This document shows, one piece after another, positions 16,242 through 24,928 of a DNA stretch of 61,254 nt; position 1 is the first letter of the stretch; each line of letters starts with the position of its first letter. The DNA comes from Rhodothermia bacterium (GTDB taxonomy: Bacteria > Bacteroidota > Rhodothermia > Rhodothermales > UBA2364), in the NCBI GenBank assembly GCA_017303715.1, contig JAFLBZ010000027.1, forward strand, positions 1-61,254, written 5' to 3'. Under the pieces are notes generated by a model that ran no database searches, had not been told where the DNA came from, and saw nothing but the letters and a program-made list of their open reading frames with translations. Both the position numbers and the translations under genes were made by a program.

Positions 16242-18455
16242 TTAATACGTGAAGGCCAGCCCGATACCCCAGCCCATTTCATTGTGGTAATTAGAAGAAA
16301 GAGCGAGGTACTTTGTAAGGATATAATGAATGCTGATTTGGTATTCCCGTTCGGAGTTAATCCCAAAACCCAATCGGCCTCGGCTCGAAAAGGCGATATC
16401 CTCGCGGTTTAGGCTTATTTTTGCACGTCCGGTATGGTCTATTCGCGCATCTAATTCCCAAAACCACGGCATTGTGTACTGGAATCCTGCCATAAACCGT
16501 ACTTTTTCATGCGAATGTTCTTGGCCTAACCAGTCTTCCGTATGAGTTGTATGGGCGCTGTTTCGGTAGCCCAATCCCAGATATGGCATAAAAAACTGGT
16601 TGCGCCCAATGTACCTGCCTACGTGGGCTTGTGCATCCATCTTTTTGTGGTTTTGCCAACCCATATGCCAATGTGCCCCCACTGACCATCTGGTATTTTC
16701 TGCGCCAATCATGCCCTCGCTGCCATTTGTTTGTAGTGTACCATGCGCCATGGTATGAAACATCCGGTCGTCCCGATAAACCATGCGTAATGCCTTTTTG
16801 GGATCCGTAATCTCTGGATTCGGGGGCGAATTTTCGTAGCTAAAAATCCGGCCCATGCCTGCCATCATATGGTAAAGGATGTGGCAATGGAAGAACCAAT
16901 CGCCGCCGCTCTTCTCATTCGCCGCAAACTCTATTGTATTGGTCTCCATCGGCATAATGTCCAAAACATTTTTGAGCGGTGCAAATTCCCCTTGACCATT
17001 TATAACGCGGAAAAAATGGCCATGTAAGTGAATGGGATGCCGCATCATGGAGCCATTATATAAGACAATCCGAAGGTTTTCGCCTTGTTTAATTCGGATT
17101 TTGTCTGCCTCCGAAACGGTTTTATTGTTCAACGTCCAGACATATCGGTTCATGTTACCCGTCAGTTCAAAGCTCAGCGTTCGGGTAGGCCCTTCGGGCA
17201 AGGTGGTCTTTTCGGTGGCCCGCAGCATGGCGTAGTTCAGTACCGTAAAATCATCGGGGGTGGAGTAGCGGCTCGAATCCGCCTTTCCGTCTTCGTAACC
17301 CGTCACCTCCGGATACATCACGGCATTCATGTCCATTTGTTGAAGCGACATATTCATGCCCATATCGTCCATCGAGCCATCGAGCCGCATCATATCGTTC
17401 ATCATCTTCATGCCCTCAAAGTACTTTAGTTTGGGTAAGACGGGGCGCAAAACGGGTTCTCCTTGCCCAAAAAAGACAGATGCAAAGCCGGATCGGTCTT
17501 CGGCTGTGGCCTTTAGTTCGTAGCGTTTGTTATCTGGAATGGTTAACACCACATCATACGTTTCTGCGACGGCCACCATCATTCTATCCACTACCACTGG
17601 CTCCACATCTTTACCATCACTGGCAATTACGTTCATCTTTCCGCCGGCATACTCCAACCAGAAGTATGTGGAGGCACTGCCATTAATGATGCGAACCCGA
17701 ATTTCGTCCCCAGCCTTGAATGTTGAGACGTTTTGCTCCGGCTGACCATTAGCCAAAAACCGTTCATAATACACGTCCGAGACATCCATAGCGTGCATTC
17801 GTTTCCATTCATTCACCAATTTGGTTTTGAAATGGCCTTTCAGGAGCGCCTCGCCATAGTTCTGGGTTGCTCCTTTTTTGATGCCGTACCAATCGGTGGC
17901 GTGATGTAGGCTACGGTGGATTTGGTTTGGGTTCTCGTTCGTCCAATCACTGAGCAGCAAGACATATTCAGGCAGTTTGTCTTGTGCTCTAATCGCAGGA
18001 TCACTTGGTTTTTTATGGACAATCAAGGCTCCGTATAAGCCCCGCTGTTCCTGCATTCCGGTATGGCTGTGATACCAATACGTCCCATTTTGTACCAAGG
18101 GGAAGGTAAATAATTTGGTTTCTCCGGGCTTTATAGGGGCTGTTGTTAAATAGGGAACACCGTCGTAACGATTGGGCAGGAGCAGACCATGCCAGTGCAG
18201 CATGGTTTCTTCGCGGAGGTTGTTGTGGACGTAGATCTCGGCGATGTCGCCCTCGGTAAACGTTAGTGTAGGTGCGGGCAATTGGTTGTTAATGACAATA
18301 GCGGTTACATTTTTTTCGGTATAACGTACTGTTTTTTCGCTCACATATAAGTCGTACCGGACAATATTTTGCGCCCAAACGCCTATGTTTAAGTGTATAA
18401 TAAACAATACTACAAACATCGCTGGCAGGCGAATATTTTTAAGGAAATGCGTCAT
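16242..18455 (-). CDS. CopA-like multicopper oxidase with C-terminal barrel-like extension
   Basis: 737 residues from the ATG at 18455 (an upstream ATG at 18488 lies inside a terminator stem). A signal peptide ends near VWAQ. Three cupredoxin domains hold the copper ligands HWHG, YWYHSHTG, HPIHLHGHFF and the last block HCHILYHMMAGM, with Met for the axial position. A Met-rich segment (KMMNDMMRLDGSMDDMGMNM) resembles those of Cu(I) oxidases and CopA. After about residue 600 a region of amphipathic strands with HWHMGWQNHKK, FFMPYLGLGYRN and a terminal LAFTY looks like part of a CopB-type outer-membrane barrel. The likely role is periplasmic or outer-membrane oxidation and sequestration of copper. 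A terminator separates it from the Cys-rich gene upstream. Confidence 0.88.
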   Translation of the reverse strand: MTHFLKNIRLPAMFVVLFIIHLNIGVWAQNIVRYDLYVSEKTVRYTEKNVTAIVINNQLPAPTLTFTEGDIAEIYVHNNLREETMLHWHGLLLPNRYDGVPYLTTAPIKPGETKLFTFPLVQNGTYWYHSHTGMQEQRGLYGALIVHKKPSDPAIRAQDKLPEYVLLLSDWTNENPNQIHRSLHHATDWYGIKKGATQNYGEALLKGHFKTKLVNEWKRMHAMDVSDVYYERFLANGQPEQNVSTFKAGDEIRVRIINGSASTYFWLEYAGGKMNVIASDGKDVEPVVVDRMMVAVAETYDVVLTIPDNKRYELKATAEDRSGFASVFFGQGEPVLRPVLPKLKYFEGMKMMNDMMRLDGSMDDMGMNMSLQQMDMNAVMYPEVTGYEDGKADSSRYSTPDDFTVLNYAMLRATEKTTLPEGPTRTLSFELTGNMNRYVWTLNNKTVSEADKIRIKQGENLRIVLYNGSMMRHPIHLHGHFFRVINGQGEFAPLKNVLDIMPMETNTIEFAANEKSGGDWFFHCHILYHMMAGMGRIFSYENSPPNPEITDPKKALRMVYRDDRMFHTMAHGTLQTNGSEGMIGAENTRWSVGAHWHMGWQNHKKMDAQAHVGRYIGRNQFFMPYLGLGYRNSAHTTHTEDWLGQEHSHEKVRFMAGFQYTMPWFWELDARIDHTGRAKISLNREDIAFSSRGRLGFGINSEREYQISIHYILTKYLALSSNYHNEMGWGIGLAFTY

Positions 18456-18474
18456 GGTTGGATAAAAGAAATAC

Positions 18475-18511
18475 AAAAGGGAAGGCATTGTCTTGAAATT
18501 CCTTCCCTTTT
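18475..18511 (-). terminator. Terminator between the Cys-rich copper gene and the multicopper oxidase gene
   Basis: AAAAGGGAAGG (18475-18485) pairs with CCTTCCCTTTT (18501-18511). On the minus strand it ends with a T-run, so it probably terminates or attenuates transcription coming from the Cys-rich gene. The oxidase gene then needs its own promoter or read-through. Confidence 0.7.
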
Positions 18512-18524
18512 TGTTTTGGAGAAA

Positions 18525-19502
18525 TCAGTTAAAGGTTGCCTTCACTTCGCCACAAGTGAGCATACTTTTTCCGAAGTAAGGGTTTTTAATGCCTTTTTCG
18601 GAACTCAACCAAGAGGCTCCTTTTCCATTGTTTGCCATAGGACAAAACTGCTGGTAAAGGGCGGAATCATTGATCTTAAACGCCTTAACGAGTGCTAAGA
18701 CTGCTTCAGAAAGGCCCATAAAAGCGGTTCGTTGGTCTTTGATCGCTTGGGTATTTGCCAGCGTACGTGTATGTGTTGCCATTTTCTGGGCAATGGGTAT
18801 GTACAAATCAAGCTCTTCTACCGCAAACTTTGCTTGCCCTACCATGTTCAAAACCCGTTCCAAATCCTTTGCTTTCTCTTCGGTCTCTTTGGCATTATCT
18901 GCTACTAACGCATTTTTTACCGTTAAATATGCCCTGAGTACGATTCCCAATTCGTTGCGGAGATTGGCATCTAAGATAGGCCGTGGAGCGGTGGAATCGG
19001 CTGATGCACCATCTGGTGCTTGTGCTCCAGATGCGCTGGAATGCCCCTTTTTGCAATGTTCGCAGGTTTCACCAGCATTGTGCCCGTCTCCCTTTTTACA
19101 ATGTTCGCAGGCGCATTTGTCTTTATCGCAGGTACATTTTCCGTCCGTGCAGGTGCATTTTGATTTGCAATGTTCGCAGGTTTCACCAGCATTGTGCCCG
19201 TCTCCCTTTTTACAATGTTGGCAGGTTTCTCCGGCTTTTTCGCCTTTGCAATGTTCGCAGGCGCATTTGTCTTTATCGCAGGTACATTTTCCGTCCGTGC
19301 AAGTGCATTTTGATTTGCAATGTTCGCAGGTTTCGCCAGCATTATGCCCGTCTCCCTTTTTGCAATGTTCGCAGGTTTTTCCGGCTTTGTGCTCTTTACA
19401 ACATTCGCAGGTACAGTTTTGTGTAGTCAGAGAATCTGACGATTGGACTTGTGTATAAGCAAATGGTACGAGTAGGAATAAGAAAAATAAGAAGTATTTC
19501 AT
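18525..19502 (-). CDS. Exported Cys-rich repeat protein with DUF3347 domain (copper binding)
   Basis: 325 residues. The signal peptide is about 1-17. Residues 30-153 form a metallothionein-like region with 28 cysteines in CxC and CxxC pairs, built from two almost identical 50-residue units (41-90 and 91-140) and part of a third. The units contain TCEHCKKGDGHNAG, then KCTCTDGKCTCDKDKC. A Ser/Ala linker follows, and from about residue 178 a DUF3347 domain ends in FCPMANNGKGASWLSS and NPYFGKSMLTCGE, the Cys/Met copper-site motifs of that family. It probably binds many copper ions outside the cytoplasm. It is next to the multicopper oxidase, supporting a copper-resistance role. Confidence 0.85.
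   Translation of the reverse strand: MKYFLFFLFLLVPFAYTQVQSSDSLTTQNCTCECCKEHKAGKTCEHCKKGDGHNAGETCEHCKSKCTCTDGKCTCDKDKCACEHCKGEKAGETCQHCKKGDGHNAGETCEHCKSKCTCTDGKCTCDKDKCACEHCKKGDGHNAGETCEHCKKGHSSASGAQAPDGASADSTAPRPILDANLRNELGIVLRAYLTVKNALVADNAKETEEKAKDLERVLNMVGQAKFAVEELDLYIPIAQKMATHTRTLANTQAIKDQRTAFMGLSEAVLALVKAFKINDSALYQQFCPMANNGKGASWLSSEKGIKNPYFGKSMLTCGEVKATFN
19083..19382 (-). repeat. Tandem 150-bp repeat inside the Cys-rich gene (two units)
   Basis: Units 19233-19382 and 19083-19232 are near-identical at DNA level and encode residues 41-90 and 91-140. A partial third unit follows. The low divergence shows recent expansion by recombination or slippage. Confidence 0.85.
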
Positions 19503-19600
19503 GATTGGACTAAGGTTAAGTTCAATAAAATGAGTGCTGAAGTTCCGTTGACCTTCCCTTGTTTATTTGTTTTAAAGGGGCCAACAAAACAGATAACCAT

Positions 19601-19634
19601 ACAAAGCCTTATACCACTTGGTACAGCGCTTTGT
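19601..19634 (-). terminator. Hairpin between two copper-cluster genes, possible terminator
   Basis: ACAAAGC (19601-19607) pairs with GCTTTGT (19628-19634), enclosing a second small stem TACC/GGTA. It lies just after the minus-strand gene at 19659-20129. There is no long T-run, so termination is uncertain. Confidence 0.35.
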
Positions 19635-19658
19635 CTTGAAGGATATTGAACGTAAAAC

Positions 19659-20129
19659 CTAATTCCGGAAAGTACAGAGAAGGGCTTGCCGATTATCCGG
19701 CGGCGGACGTGCCGCGATAAAGAAGAATGGCTTGTCTTGGGGTAAAACAGGATTATAGGTTAGGAATGCAGCCGTAGCCATCGTTCCTGTTATCTCTTTG
19801 GCGGAGGTTTGTGTAAAAATACCCGCATCGGTATCGGTTTGCGGAAGTTCCACTTTACAACAAGTGGCGCGTTTTAGATTTAGCCCCTTTTGATTTGCCG
19901 AAGGTGCGTGTTTATGGACTACTACCGGACGATGGCAACTTTTTTGCGGGGTCTTAGACGAACTGCGAGACGGAGATGCCTTGTTCATCATGCTGCAACA
20001 GGCCATGTTCCCGGCCACTTGCTTTTTGCCCGAAAGCGAGCAAGCATGAACAACCACAGGTGCATGGAGTAAAAACAGCCAGACGAGTAGGAAATGGGCA
20101 ATAAAGCGATATAAATGCTTTTGGTGCAT
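19659..20129 (-). CDS. Small exported Cys-rich protein of the copper cluster
   Basis: 156 residues from the ATG at 20129, no recognised family. The signal peptide covers about 1-29 (FIAHFLLVWLFLLHAPVVVHA). The mature protein begins CSLSGKKQ and has a MACCSMM motif, a Lys/His segment (CHRPVVVHKHAP), then TCCKVE. The CC pairs with nearby Met and His could bind soft metals. Its position upstream of the Cys-rich DUF3347 gene on the same strand suggests a copper role, but this is inference. The C-terminal 50 residues are hydrophobic and Pro-rich. Confidence 0.55.
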   Translation of the reverse strand: MHQKHLYRFIAHFLLVWLFLLHAPVVVHACSLSGKKQVAGNMACCSMMNKASPSRSSSKTPQKSCHRPVVVHKHAPSANQKGLNLKRATCCKVELPQTDTDAGIFTQTSAKEITGTMATAAFLTYNPVLPQDKPFFFIAARPPPDNRQALLCTFRN

Positions 20130-20370
20130 CAAAACAGTTCTGTGTTTCAGAATTAACAAGCACTTTTTACACCTTTAGGTGGTTTAGGGGTTCCCTATTG
20201 CTCATATCTTCTCGAAAACCTACGGATAGAGCAATCTTAATGCTTAACGCGACCAAGCCTCCGAAGGCGTCTAAGGTAGAAATTTAACATTCAAAATTTG
20301 GTGACCATGTTCTAATACCCGTATTATCCACCCGCCTTGTTCTTTTTTTTAATCCAAAAACACATCAACC

Positions 20371-21006
20371 ATGAAAAGAATTTTGATGTTGGGTCTAGGG
20401 CTAATGCTTTTCACCCATGGCGTACAAGCACAATTTATGAGCAGTAATGTGGAATTGGGGGTACAAACCGCCGAAGTGAATGGCGATCAAACCACCGCCT
20501 TACGTTTGGGCCTGCGGAACTTCTATTTGCATGTGGCCAATACCGAACTTGCAAATGGCCAACAGGCTGCATCTATCGGTCCAGAACTCTATATTCCGAT
20601 TATTGGGCGTAGAATCCGTGCCCGTCACCCCGAAAGATTGGGGCTTACCTTACAAGGGTATGCGCGGGCTGGCAGTTTCTATGACGATGACGCCAATCCA
20701 TTAGAACCTTATGTAGTTCGTTATGGTGGCAACCTACACCTGCATAAGGGTGTCGCTTTGGGACGTCTGATGGTTATTCCGCGCGGTACATGGGGCTACT
20801 ACCGCAACAATAATTATGACGAGGATGCCAATTTGTTGGCGAAATCCAGCTACCGGAATGTACAATTTGCCGTAAAAGGAGGCTTCCGGATTGGACGTAA
20901 GGCCACCTTAGCTGCGGAGTGGTCCACCGCAAAAACCAAAAATCGGGATACCGACCAAACAACAGCTGCTTCAGCTTGGATGTTCTCTTTGCTTTTCCGG
21001 CGTTAA
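20371..21006 (+). CDS. Predicted outer-membrane beta-barrel protein
   Basis: 211 residues, with a signal peptide ending at VQAQ (21). The rest consists of alternating hydrophobic/polar strands such as ALRLGLRNFYLHVANT, RLGLTLQGYARAGSFY and a final AWMFSLLFRR, as in small eight-strand outer-membrane barrels. No domain name could be assigned. It is divergent from the copper genes, separated by 241 bases without other features, so it may or may not belong to that response. Confidence 0.6.
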   Translation: MKRILMLGLGLMLFTHGVQAQFMSSNVELGVQTAEVNGDQTTALRLGLRNFYLHVANTELANGQQAASIGPELYIPIIGRRIRARHPERLGLTLQGYARAGSFYDDDANPLEPYVVRYGGNLHLHKGVALGRLMVIPRGTWGYYRNNNYDEDANLLAKSSYRNVQFAVKGGFRIGRKATLAAEWSTAKTKNRDTDQTTAASAWMFSLLFRR

Positions 21007-21106
21007 GGCCCTTCTGAGGCTTTGTATGCAGGGAAAACTTTATCCTTTGGGTGGCACAGTTTGCTACCCTTTTTTGTTCATTCTACATCATCATTGGAAC
21101 TACGAC

Positions 21107-22120
21107 ATGAAAAAAAATATGGTCTTCGTGCTATACTTTTTAGCCTCGACCTCTGGCTTGGCACAAAACCCCACAGAAGAAAGTATAGCGCTTTATTATC
21201 AAGGACAAATCAATGGAAAATGGAACATTGAGATGCACCTCTCGCTCGTGGAAGATGTCTTGAGTGGTTCTTACGCCTATACTTCACAAAATAAATCCAT
21301 TCCTATACGCGGTAGCTTATTGGAAAACCGGTTTACTGCGTCGGAGTATGATGCTGCTGGGCGGATAATTGGAACGTTCAAAGGTGAGTTGGACGAGTTT
21401 GATCATATTCAAGGCATTTGGCGTAGTGCAGATGGCCGCAAAGAATATGCGTTTTCCTTGGAAAGAATGGGGCCAAAAAACCGCTTGACCACAACGTATC
21501 CGCATCAGTTCATCCTAAAAAAAGATCCATTCCCCTATGAGGCACGGTTTAGTGTAGCCACCTGTGAGGAAGATATTTGTAGCGGATTGGCCACCATTAA
21601 CTTGTATGATATAAGTGGCAAACTTGTGCAAACCTTCTTCTCGGACGATTTGTATATGACCCTTGATGAAAACCAAAAGCCTTCCGTAAACGTAATCTTG
21701 GGCTATGATGAACAAAGCGCCCTTATTTTTGACGACTTTAACTTCGATGGAAAAGCCGATATCGCCATCCGAAATGGGAACATGGGCGGATATGGTAGCC
21801 CTACCTACGATGTATATCTTTATTCCCAAAACCGCTTCGTCTTTCATATCCCGCTTTCGTTGCTGGTGATGGAAAACTTGGGAATGTTCCAAACTGATGC
21901 TAAGCGTAGAATCCTGACGACCTTCACCAAAAGTGGCTGTTGTTGGCACCAAACCAGCGAAAATGGCTGGCAGAACAACAAAATCATCCCGCTTAAAAGG
22001 ATCACCGAAGACGCCACTGGTTCCAATGAAAAAGTGGTGGTGACCACCGAGATATGGACGGGTAAGATGTGGAAAAAAAGTGTAAAGACGTACCTACAAT
22101 CGGCGTATTATAAAGAATAA
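21107..22120 (+). CDS. Exported protein with XAC2610-like domain
   Basis: 337 residues from the ATG at 21107, where MKKNMVFVLYFLASTSGLAQ forms a normal signal peptide; an in-frame ATG at 21026 would add a poor leader. The N-terminal half is beta-rich (YYQGQINGKWNIEMHLSL, GSYAYTSQ). The C-terminal half has FDDFNFDGKADIAIRNG, GGYGSPTYDVYLY and SGCCWH, the pattern of XAC2610-like proteins (the prototype is an immunity-type inhibitor of a type IV-delivered lysozyme; most members are uncharacterised). No toxin or secretion system is adjacent. The likely location is the periplasm. Confidence 0.65.
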   Translation: MKKNMVFVLYFLASTSGLAQNPTEESIALYYQGQINGKWNIEMHLSLVEDVLSGSYAYTSQNKSIPIRGSLLENRFTASEYDAAGRIIGTFKGELDEFDHIQGIWRSADGRKEYAFSLERMGPKNRLTTTYPHQFILKKDPFPYEARFSVATCEEDICSGLATINLYDISGKLVQTFFSDDLYMTLDENQKPSVNVILGYDEQSALIFDDFNFDGKADIAIRNGNMGGYGSPTYDVYLYSQNRFVFHIPLSLLVMENLGMFQTDAKRRILTTFTKSGCCWHQTSENGWQNNKIIPLKRITEDATGSNEKVVVTTEIWTGKMWKKSVKTYLQSAYYKE

Positions 22121-22253
22121 GGCTGATTTTTTTTGGATAAAGATGCCTCCGACGTAACATCCAAATACCCCGTTGCGTTTTAATCAAACCCGTTTTCGTA
22201 GTGGGTTCTCCAACGCAACCGCAATAATGAGGTATCTTTTCGGTTAGCATTTT

Positions 22254-22261
22254 TATTTTTG
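22254..22261 (+). promoter_or_regulatory. Candidate -7 element (TAnnTTTG) before the TPR lipoprotein gene
   Basis: TATTTTTG fits the Bacteroidota housekeeping -7 consensus and ends 18 bases before the ATG at 22280. A matching -33 TTTG is not obvious, so this remains a weak call. Confidence 0.35.
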
Positions 22262-22279
22262 TATGTAAAACTTATTGCT

Positions 22280-23713
22280 ATGAACAAAATTATTATTCCC
22301 GTTCTACTTTTCATGATGCTTTTTGTATCGGCATGTGATACCACCGGAAAAGTGCTAAAACGGGCGTCCGCTCTTGAAAATAAAGGACGATACGAGGATG
22401 CGGCATTGGCCTATATCCAAGTCCTTCAAAAAAAACATAGTCTATCCGATGCACGGTCTGGCTTGCAAAGTACGGGTGATGCTGCCATTCGTGCGATCCT
22501 TGCTGAAAACACCCGCAACAGTATCGCGGTTGTGGAGAATTATCGGCGGGTGGATGATCTAACCCGTAAAGCGGATGCGGTGAACATTTCCCTCGTCCTT
22601 CCAGCAAATTACCAAAACAACCGCCGAAGAGCTTTTGATGATGTGATCCGTGAATTGGTGACCAAGGCGGAAAACTTGGCCGTCGAGAAAAAATGGGAAC
22701 AAGCCCTGAACAGCTCTAAGGAAGCCTTGAAGTACGAACCCGATGCCGATGCGGAACTCATGATCCGCAACCAACAGTTCGAGATTGCAGACCAATGGGG
22801 CAAAGACTTGGCGAGCATAGGCTATGCTGCCGAGCGCAAACGGGACTGGGCGGCTGCACTCCGTAACTATGAACGGGCTGCCGAAGTCTCGCCCGATGAA
22901 CGCATGAAGGAGGAAATGACCCAAGCACGCGGAAACGTCCTTTTCCAGTGGGCCGAGGATGATATCCGGTACAACAAATTCCGGGCTGCCTATGATAAAT
23001 TGGGGCGGGCAATAGAACTAACCCCCCGAAACGAACGCGCCAAGAGCCTTATGGCGGATGTGATGCAACGCGGTGGCCGGAAAGTGGCCATGTTGCCGCT
23101 CTATCGCACAGCCGCTGCCGTTCAAGAAATGCCGGAAAGTTTTGTGCAAGAACTAAACGATGAACTCCAATTTGGGTATTGGGGCAAACCACCCGCCTTT
23201 ATCATCACCAGCGATCCACGAGACATCCGGCGGGAGATGCGAAAAGACGATTTGGAAGGCCGCGTACTCTCCGATGACAAGGTCTATCTCTTGGGACGTC
23301 GGATAGGTGGGGATTTTATAGTGTTTGGGGAAGTTGATCGCTTCGTAGTGACAGAACGCACCGTTCGGGAACGCGACCGCAATGCAACTACGTTCTCAAA
23401 ACAAAAAGTCACCTATAAGGAAGCCGTTGTCGAGCGGAAAGTAGAGGTTGGGGTTTCTTTCCGGATTTTAGAGTTGAGCAAACGGCGCTTGTTTACTTCC
23501 GGTGGGGTACGCCATACCGAAGTGGTGCAGTATAAAACGGCGAAATATGCCGGAAGTACAAATGACTTAGATCTGAATCGTGATCAACGCAAAATTTTTA
23601 ATGGTGAGGATAAACGCGAAAATCTGAACAATATGATCACAAAAATGGTGCGGGAAATTGGCAAGAAAACGGCCAATGGGGTTTATGCCAAATTATTAGA
23701 GGGCATAGAATGA
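22280..23713 (+). CDS. TPR-containing lipoprotein
   Basis: 477 residues from the ATG at 22280, with lipobox LFVSAC and lipidated C19. The N-terminal 260 residues carry helical TPR-like pairs (RYEDAALAYIQVLQK, WEQALNSSKEALKYEPD, WAAALRNYERAAEVSPDE, FRAAYDKLGRAIELTP). The C-terminal part is alpha/beta with VAMLPLYRTAA and GGDFIVFGEVDRFVV, resembling the fold of penicillin-binding-protein activator or CsgG-like lipoproteins, and ends in a helical MITKMVREIGKKTANGVY. The specific function is unknown. A terminator directly follows. Confidence 0.7.
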   Translation: MNKIIIPVLLFMMLFVSACDTTGKVLKRASALENKGRYEDAALAYIQVLQKKHSLSDARSGLQSTGDAAIRAILAENTRNSIAVVENYRRVDDLTRKADAVNISLVLPANYQNNRRRAFDDVIRELVTKAENLAVEKKWEQALNSSKEALKYEPDADAELMIRNQQFEIADQWGKDLASIGYAAERKRDWAAALRNYERAAEVSPDERMKEEMTQARGNVLFQWAEDDIRYNKFRAAYDKLGRAIELTPRNERAKSLMADVMQRGGRKVAMLPLYRTAAAVQEMPESFVQELNDELQFGYWGKPPAFIITSDPRDIRREMRKDDLEGRVLSDDKVYLLGRRIGGDFIVFGEVDRFVVTERTVRERDRNATTFSKQKVTYKEAVVERKVEVGVSFRILELSKRRLFTSGGVRHTEVVQYKTAKYAGSTNDLDLNRDQRKIFNGEDKRENLNNMITKMVREIGKKTANGVYAKLLEGIE

Positions 23714-23734
23714 GCAAATAGGCTTCTATTTGGA

Positions 23735-23766
23735 AACGGGCTTCTTTATGGATGCCCGTTTTTTTT
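23735..23766 (+). terminator. Intrinsic terminator after the TPR lipoprotein gene
   Basis: AACGGGC (23735-23741) pairs with GCCCGTT (23754-23760), directly followed by a run of T to 23766. Confidence 0.85.
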
Positions 23767-23891
23767 GTCGCACCAAAAAGAGGCGCCAGCAGGCTTCTGT
23801 TACACTCATACCGGCTTGGTTTCGACGACCCTTAGTCAGCTACACCTTCACCGTTTTAAGATGCCACCCCGTTTTGGTGAGGTTCCGTTTG

Positions 23892-24283
23892 TCAGGGCTA
23901 AAGCCGTTTGTGCTGACCGTTCCATGCAACCCCAAGCTGAAGCATGGGGTTAATATGATGCCGGATTGTAGGTGGCAACGCCGTTCATCCCAATAGACAC
24001 GTAAAGCAAGCAAAAACAAGGCCAAATGCTACATTAACCCGTCCTTTTGGGCGTAGGCATCAAGCAAGAACTTACGCATAATGCGATATTAACTCCGTCC
24101 TTTAGGGCGGAGTAGTAGGCTCCGAAATAGCATTGGGCTTTAGCCCTGAACGATCCCCAACGTTTATACCGTGCGTTGGGAACGGGTTTCTACGATGACG
24201 TCACCCCGATGGGGCAAAATATCGTCTAATAATCTAAGTAGCGTAAAAGATTTGTAGCCCATCAATAACCCATAACTTGCGTT
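23892..24283 (+). repeat. Dispersed intergenic repeat, copy B (longest)
   Basis: Occupies most of the 634-base gap before the DinB-like gene. It contains several hairpins: AACCCCA/TGGGGTT (23928-23951), CCGTCC/GGGCGG near 24090-24107, CCCAACG/CGTTGGG (24156-24180), and a perfect 12-base inverted pair TCAGGGCTAAAG (23892-23903) with CTTTAGCCCTGA (24138-24149). Shared blocks link it to copies A and C. No protein is encoded. Confidence 0.7.
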
Positions 24284-24347
24284 GAATAGGCCTGATTAAC
24301 CCCGCTATAGGTTTAGCCTCGGTTCGTTTTGAGAGTTGGGGCTTTTT

Positions 24348-24914
24348 TTATGCTCCTGGAAAGGTTGACGCCTCCGAAACACGGGTGGCTTGGAGCAAAT
24401 GGCGTTGCTCGTGGCGTGCCAATAAGGTCACACAAGACGCCAAGGGATAGGTGATTATGGACAGCAAAGGCGAAGTCACAATGGTATTTGGATGGGCATT
24501 CTGCAACCCTACAAGTGCTTGTATAAACCGACTTTGGTGTTCCTCGAATCGGGCGACAACATCACCAGACACTTGGCTGGGTGGCGTTGTTTCCTGAATT
24601 GGGGTTTTCATTTTCCGTTTCATGTCCGGTCCCAGTGAATCCACCATAAAACTTCCCATCCAGTTGCTCAAGGGGCTGATTATTGCCCAAAGTGACGGTT
24701 TGTAGCTTCCTGCTTTTAGTGCAGCAAATAGTGGGAAGTACATGCTGTTTCCTTGGATCAGGTGCTCCAAACACTGTGCTATGCTCCATTTTTCGGGTGA
24801 GGGCTTCCAATTGAGTTGGCTGGGGGTTAGGTGTCCAAAAAGGCGTTTCGCCTCGGAAGTCACCTCCTTGCAGATAGCAACTTGCGTATCTAAGGAGAAG
24901 GGGGCGTCTGGCAT
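24348..24914 (-). CDS. DinB-family protein
   Basis: A 188-residue four-helix-bundle protein of the DinB/YfiT group. The expected metal-binding His are in CLEHLIQGN (about residue 51) and in the C-terminal ARHEQRHLLQ (about 167-171); WKPSPEKWSIAQ is the usual segment before the first His. Such proteins are metal-dependent thiol transferases or of unknown function. Cytoplasmic. The downstream side faces the repeat region; 14 bases upstream ends the frameshifted TM2/SHOCT gene on the same strand. Confidence 0.85.
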   Translation of the reverse strand: MPDAPFSLDTQVAICKEVTSEAKRLFGHLTPSQLNWKPSPEKWSIAQCLEHLIQGNSMYFPLFAALKAGSYKPSLWAIISPLSNWMGSFMVDSLGPDMKRKMKTPIQETTPPSQVSGDVVARFEEHQSRFIQALVGLQNAHPNTIVTSPLLSIITYPLASCVTLLARHEQRHLLQATRVSEASTFPGA

Positions 24915-24928
24915 GGTATTTTTCTGGG

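Noticed and set aside
18670-19458. Long plus-strand open frame over the Cys-rich copper gene
   Set aside because: It is the complement of the repeat array; its product has repeated LQCSQ-type low complexity with no signal or domain, whereas the minus-strand frame has a signal peptide and a DUF3347 domain.
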